A stretch of DNA of 26,374 nt from JBFWPF01 sp050250135 (lineage in GTDB: Bacteria; Chlamydiota; Chlamydiia; Chlamydiales; JAFEGQ01): positions 1-26,374 of the forward strand of contig JBFWPF010000029.1 of NCBI GenBank assembly GCA_050250135.1. Direction: 5' to 3'. Positions 22,477 through 26,374 of the stretch are shown here, piece by piece (the first letter of the stretch is position 1; every line of letters begins with the position of its first letter). The notes under the pieces were generated by a model. The model was not told the DNA's origin, searched no databases, and was given only the letters and a program-made list of their open reading frames with translations. Both the position numbers and the translations under genes were made by a program.

Positions 22477-25400
22477 ATGCTCAACCTCTCGAAGCCGTTT
22501 ATCGAGCGACCGGTGATGACGACGCTGGTGATGCTGGCGATCCTCTTTTTCGGGGTGATCGCCTTCACCCGGCTGCCAGTAAGCGACCTTCCCCGCTTTG
22601 AGGTGCCCACGATTTTGGTGACGGCGCTCAACCCAGGATCCGATGCAGCAACGATGGCGGCTACAGTGGCCATTCCACTCGAGCAGCAGATCATGCAGAC
22701 ACCCGGGATCCGAGAGGTGGTCTCGACCAGCAACGCCGGGGTGACCCAGATCGGCGTCTTCTTCGAGCTGGGGCGGAGCGAGGATGGGGCAGCAACCGAT
22801 GTTCAAGCGGCCATTCAGCGAGCGGCAGGGAACCTCCCCCCTCAGATGCCCAACCCGCCGACCTACCAGAAGTACAACCCAGCAGCCTCTCCGGTCCTCT
22901 TTTTGGCCCTGTCGAGCGACACCCAAACGATGGCCGACCTCTACGACTATGCGAACACGGTGATGGCGCAGCAGATCTCGATCGTCGATGGGGTAGCGCA
23001 AGTCCAGGTCTACGGCAGTCCCCGAGCCGTCAGGATCAAGCTCAACCCGGACAAGATGGCCTCGATGGGGCTCCCGATCGACCTGGTGGCTCAGGCGGCG
23101 GTCGATGCAAACCAAAACCTGCCGGCAGGAACGGTCTACGATAGCACCCGCTCATTCACGGTCCAGCCGCTGGGGCAGATGATGAGCGGAGCGGCCTACG
23201 AGGAGCTAATCGTCGCCTACCAAAACGAGGCGCCGGTGAGGATCCGAGATATCGGCCAGGCGATCGACAGCATCCAAAATGAGAACCTCTTTATCAACTT
23301 CTGGAACGCCGAGAGGGGAACCCGCCCAACAGTGGTACTGGCGGTGACGAAGCGCTCGGGAGCCAACACGGTAAAGCTCTGCAGTACGATCATCGACATG
23401 CTCCCTGAGCTGAGCCAGCAGATCCCGCAGTCGATGGAGGTGAGCGTGATCCAAGATGGCTCCCAGGCGATCAAGGCGTCGGTGGCCGATGTGGAATGGA
23501 CGCTGGTGATCGCCTTTGCCCTTGTCGTGCTGGTGATCTTCCTCTTCTTGGGGAATATCCGCTCCACGATCATCCCGTCGATCACCCTCCCCCTCTCGGT
23601 GGTAGGCACCTTCCTAATCATGGCGGGGCTAGGTTACAGCATCGATATCCTCTCGATGCTGGGGCTGACGTTGGTGATCGGCTTTCTGGTCGACGATGCG
23701 ATCGTCGTCTTGGAGAACACCTTACGCCATATCGAGATGGGGAAAAGTGGCCTAGTGGCAGCCCTCGACGGCTCCAAGCAGATCAGCACGACGGTCCTCT
23801 CGATGACGCTATCGCTTGCTGCCGTGTTTATCCCGTTTGTCTTTATGCCGGGGATCATCGGGAAGATGTTCCACGAGTTTGCCGTGGTGGTGGTGGTCGC
23901 AGTCCTCCTCTCGGGCCTGCTGTCGCTGACCCTCACTCCCCTCCTCTGCTCCCGAGTCCTAAAGCAACACGCGGAGCAGGGGCGGCTGGAGCAGTGGGCC
24001 CATGCTCTGATGGAGAGCCTTCACAAGGTCTATTTGCCTGCTCTGGAGTGGGTGCTCAACCGGCGGTGGGTGGCGATTGGGGCGGCGGGGCTCTCACTGC
24101 TGCTGGCCGCCCTCCTCTTCCACCTCCTTCCGCAGGACTTTTTGCCTCCGGGAGACACGGGGGTAGTGCAGGGGATCACGGTGGCATCGGAGGCGATCAG
24201 CCCGCTGAAGCTCAACACCTATCAGGAGGAGGTGACGAAGGCGATCCAGCAGAGCCCCTATGTTGAGTCGATTATCTCGGCCTCCAATACGGGGGGCTCC
24301 CACCCGGCTAACCAGGGGGTGGTCTATGCGATCCTGAAGCCGGAAAAAAAGAGGCCTGCGATCGACAAGGTGATCCAGGGAATGCTCAATAAGACGGGGG
24401 AGATCCCGGGGATTCAGACCTACTTAAAGCCCCTCCCCCAGCTGAGCCTCGACGTCTCGACGGGGGCCACGCGGGCCAACTACGCCTACGCCATGTCCTC
24501 GGTAGGGAATCCCGACGAGCTCTACGAGCTAGCGGGTGAGATGGCGCAGCGGATCGGGAAGATACCGGGGGTTGTCGATGTGAGTAGCGATGTTCAGGCG
24601 GAGGCTCCTCAGCTGGTGGTCGACCTCCTCCGCGACCAGGCCTCCACCTATGGGATCACCTCGAAAAAGATCGAACAGGCCTTTCAGCTCGGCTATGCGG
24701 AGGGGCGGCTGGGCTACTACAACACCCCGCTGAGCTTCTACTGGATTATCATGGAGATGGAGGATCGCTACCGGAGCAATCCCGATTCCCTTAAAAAGAT
24801 CTACCTCTCCACTCTCTTTCAGGAGACGAGTGTCGACAGCGGGCAGAAGCTTGTCCCCCTCGACCAGGTGATCAAGGTTAGGGAGGCGGTGGGCCCGCTG
24901 ACGGTCAACCACCTCAACCAGTTTCCCTCAGCTACCCTCTACTTTAACCTGAAACCGGGGTACGCCTTGGGTCCGGTTACGGAGCAGGTCGACCAGATCG
25001 CCGATGAGCTCCTCCCTCGAGGCATTATGAGGCAGTTCCAGGGATCGGCCCAGGTGTTCAAGCAGACGCTCGGGCCGATGATCGGGCTTATCATTTTGGG
25101 CATATCGGCGATCTACCTGCTGCTCGGGGTTCTCTACGAGAGCTTTATCCACCCGATCACCATCCTATCGGCCCTTCCGGGGGCCCTCTTTGGCGCTCTT
25201 CTGATCCTCTTTCTCTTTCAGGCTCCCCTTTCGCTCTATGCCTACGTGGGGATGATCGTGCTGATCGGGATCGTGATGAAGAACGGGATCATGCTGGTCG
25301 AGTTTGCCAACGAGGAGATTGGGAAGGGGGCAACGCCCTACGATGCCATTGTGAGTGCTTGCAGGATCCGTTTTCGCCCGATTTTGATGACGACGATTGC

Positions 25401-25599
25401 GGCGGCGATGGGAGCGGTGCCGATTGCCCTGGGATTTGGGGCCGATGCGGCCTCGAGGCGGCCGCTTGGGCTTGCCATTTTGGGCGGCCTCCTCTTTGCC
25501 CAGTTCATCACCTACTTCTTTACGCCCGTCGTCTACCTCTCGTTCGAGCGGCTCCAGGAGCGGTGGACTAGGCGATCGCATTCCCCAACCAATCGTTGA
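22477..25599 (+). CDS. RND-family efflux pump (HAE1, AcrB/MdtB-like)
   Basis: A full-length inner-membrane proton-driven pump of 1040 residues. It starts MLNLSKPFIERPVMTTLVMLAILFFG, whose FI-x-RPV is the RND N-terminal signature. The proton-relay motif is LVDDAIVVLEN in TM4, FMPGIIG and LPQDFLPPGDTG occur at the middle repeat, and SALPGALFGALL and MIVLIGIVMKNGIMLVEFA lie in the second half. Twelve membrane helices in two repeats with two large periplasmic loops are as expected. AGGGAGGGG directly precedes the ATG. Together with the TolC-like protein and adaptor it forms a multidrug or metabolite exporter; the substrate is not readable. Its last 32 nt overlap the convergent AbiEii-like gene. 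Confidence 0.96.
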   Translation: MLNLSKPFIERPVMTTLVMLAILFFGVIAFTRLPVSDLPRFEVPTILVTALNPGSDAATMAATVAIPLEQQIMQTPGIREVVSTSNAGVTQIGVFFELGRSEDGAATDVQAAIQRAAGNLPPQMPNPPTYQKYNPAASPVLFLALSSDTQTMADLYDYANTVMAQQISIVDGVAQVQVYGSPRAVRIKLNPDKMASMGLPIDLVAQAAVDANQNLPAGTVYDSTRSFTVQPLGQMMSGAAYEELIVAYQNEAPVRIRDIGQAIDSIQNENLFINFWNAERGTRPTVVLAVTKRSGANTVKLCSTIIDMLPELSQQIPQSMEVSVIQDGSQAIKASVADVEWTLVIAFALVVLVIFLFLGNIRSTIIPSITLPLSVVGTFLIMAGLGYSIDILSMLGLTLVIGFLVDDAIVVLENTLRHIEMGKSGLVAALDGSKQISTTVLSMTLSLAAVFIPFVFMPGIIGKMFHEFAVVVVVAVLLSGLLSLTLTPLLCSRVLKQHAEQGRLEQWAHALMESLHKVYLPALEWVLNRRWVAIGAAGLSLLLAALLFHLLPQDFLPPGDTGVVQGITVASEAISPLKLNTYQEEVTKAIQQSPYVESIISASNTGGSHPANQGVVYAILKPEKKRPAIDKVIQGMLNKTGEIPGIQTYLKPLPQLSLDVSTGATRANYAYAMSSVGNPDELYELAGEMAQRIGKIPGVVDVSSDVQAEAPQLVVDLLRDQASTYGITSKKIEQAFQLGYAEGRLGYYNTPLSFYWIIMEMEDRYRSNPDSLKKIYLSTLFQETSVDSGQKLVPLDQVIKVREAVGPLTVNHLNQFPSATLYFNLKPGYALGPVTEQVDQIADELLPRGIMRQFQGSAQVFKQTLGPMIGLIILGISAIYLLLGVLYESFIHPITILSALPGALFGALLILFLFQAPLSLYAYVGMIVLIGIVMKNGIMLVEFANEEIGKGATPYDAIVSACRIRFRPILMTTIAAAMGAVPIALGFGADAASRRPLGLAILGGLLFAQFITYFFTPVVYLSFERLQERWTRRSHSPTNR

Positions 25600-26245
25600 T
25601 ATCAGCCACCACCTCTTTCAAGCTCTCAGGCATCGAGTTGGTAACAGGGAGACCGCGTAAATGGGCCTTCCAAGACCGTTCCAAAGCCACCAAGCCCTCT
25701 TCAGTGAGGTTGATAGGCAGTTTCAATGGGGTAGCACGATGAGCAAAAACCCGGTGTAAAATGAGGTTTAGCCGCTTAATGGAAAGGTGCTCGGAACCGA
25801 TAAGAACGTGAAGATCGTGGAAGTCCTTCATACGGCTGTTGTCGTCACCATAACGGACAACAGCTTCTAGCTTCTCGGCGAAAATAAACTCACGGGGATA
25901 GCAGTTGATTTCGATGGCGCTCTCAAAAAGAGCTCCCTTCGATCCGCCAGTCAGAGGAAGTAGCCCTAACTCTGGGTCCACAATGTCTCCGTATCCTAAA
26001 TCTACTGACACCCTGAATTGACCTTTGCCAAAGGTGGCGGACATTCTCGCTCTGATGCCGGTATACTTCATGTGAGGATGGGGCAAAGGGGCTACTTCTA
26101 GCTGGGAAAAGGCAAATCCGTCATCCATTGGAATGGAAATAATCTCGTGGATCACATTGTAGAGCACATCTGACGTGTTTGAGATCCCACGGACCAAGAA
26201 ATCCAAATCCTGTGTTCTTCTATTGATTGGCTCATAGGAGGCCAA
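25568..26245 (-). CDS. AbiEii-like nucleotidyltransferase, N-terminally short
   Basis: A 225-residue match to the AbiEii/AbiGii nucleotidyltransferase toxin family. RRTQDLDFLV gives the Asp-x-Asp metal motif near residues 12-14. VDLGYGDIVDP supplies a third acidic site, and YPREFIFAEKLEAVVRYG and SRMKDFHDLHVLIG are the classical downstream blocks. The family normally has 50-70 more residues before this, including a Gly-rich motif (K-G-G/A-T-A-L). Here the frame has only about 20 more codons before a stop and no ATG; the start would be TTG 26245. It is therefore truncated, decayed, or broken by a frameshift beyond 26245. No AbiEi antitoxin is visible, but it would lie outside the window. The gene overlaps the pump gene by 32 nt. 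Confidence 0.7.
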   Translation of the reverse strand: MASYEPINRRTQDLDFLVRGISNTSDVLYNVIHEIISIPMDDGFAFSQLEVAPLPHPHMKYTGIRARMSATFGKGQFRVSVDLGYGDIVDPELGLLPLTGGSKGALFESAIEINCYPREFIFAEKLEAVVRYGDDNSRMKDFHDLHVLIGSEHLSIKRLNLILHRVFAHRATPLKLPINLTEEGLVALERSWKAHLRGLPVTNSMPESLKEVVADINDWLGNAIA

Positions 26246-26374
26246 CAGTACCCGTTTAGTGCATGTAGACGCAGTTAAGCAACCGGCAAAGGGGGACTTG
26301 AGCTACCCGATCGATAGGTCATAACTGCCATCTCCAGATAAGAGAAAAAATCGGCTCCTCGCCTTCTAAGTGTC

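Overview
The window reads as a chromosomal segment of a Chlamydiota-type bacterium, probably an environmental chlamydia rather than a Chlamydiaceae member. The basis is a PhoH-like gene (7816-9120) divergent from a small cysteine-motif protein (9253-9945), recalled from memory as the CT015/CT016 neighbourhood of Chlamydia, followed by tmRNA and, further on, an eukaryote-like IleRS. The DNA looks GC-rich by eye, which would be high for known chlamydiae. The phylum assignment is an inference; no database search was possible.

Layout. Positions 1-2800 hold lexA (-), rmuC (+) and a HigBA-type toxin-antitoxin pair whose toxin is frameshifted. Positions 2860-6482 hold corA and then two paralogous YopT/C58-like cysteine protease candidates, which flank a TrpR-fold regulator translationally coupled to an exported gamma-glutamylcyclotransferase-like protein. 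Positions 6461-9945 hold an exported SH3-domain protein, the PIN-PhoH ATPase and the CT016-like protein. Positions 9946-11510 are nearly gene-free and form an RNA block: a strong promoter, a 168-nt rod-shaped RNA candidate (D), tmRNA, two tandem rod hairpins (A and B), a small DUF167 gene and a fourth rod (C) on the other strand. Positions 11648-13916 encode a predicted outer-membrane barrel and a divergent alpha/beta-hydrolase-like protein with a C-terminal membrane anchor. IleS (13956-17018) is followed by a convergent AAA_14/DUF4143 ATPase and an unidentified membrane protein. Positions 19282-25599 encode a tripartite RND efflux system (TolC-like lipoprotein, membrane fusion protein, RND pump) interrupted by an antisense methyltransferase. 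An N-terminally short AbiEii-like nucleotidyltransferase ends the window.

The most unusual part is the RNA block. The four rods have different arm sequences that stay self-complementary, with most differences between the arms being G-U compatible on one strand. They share an apical architecture: a short stem, an internal loop able to form tandem G.A pairs around a central Y-R pair (C-G in A, B and C; U-A in D), and a terminal hairpin. D ends 6 nt before tmRNA, and rod A includes the 3' end of tmRNA in its outer stem, so D-tmRNA-A-B may be one transcript from the promoter at 9946-9975. This looks like an undescribed structured RNA family associated with tmRNA. All pairings were worked out by eye.
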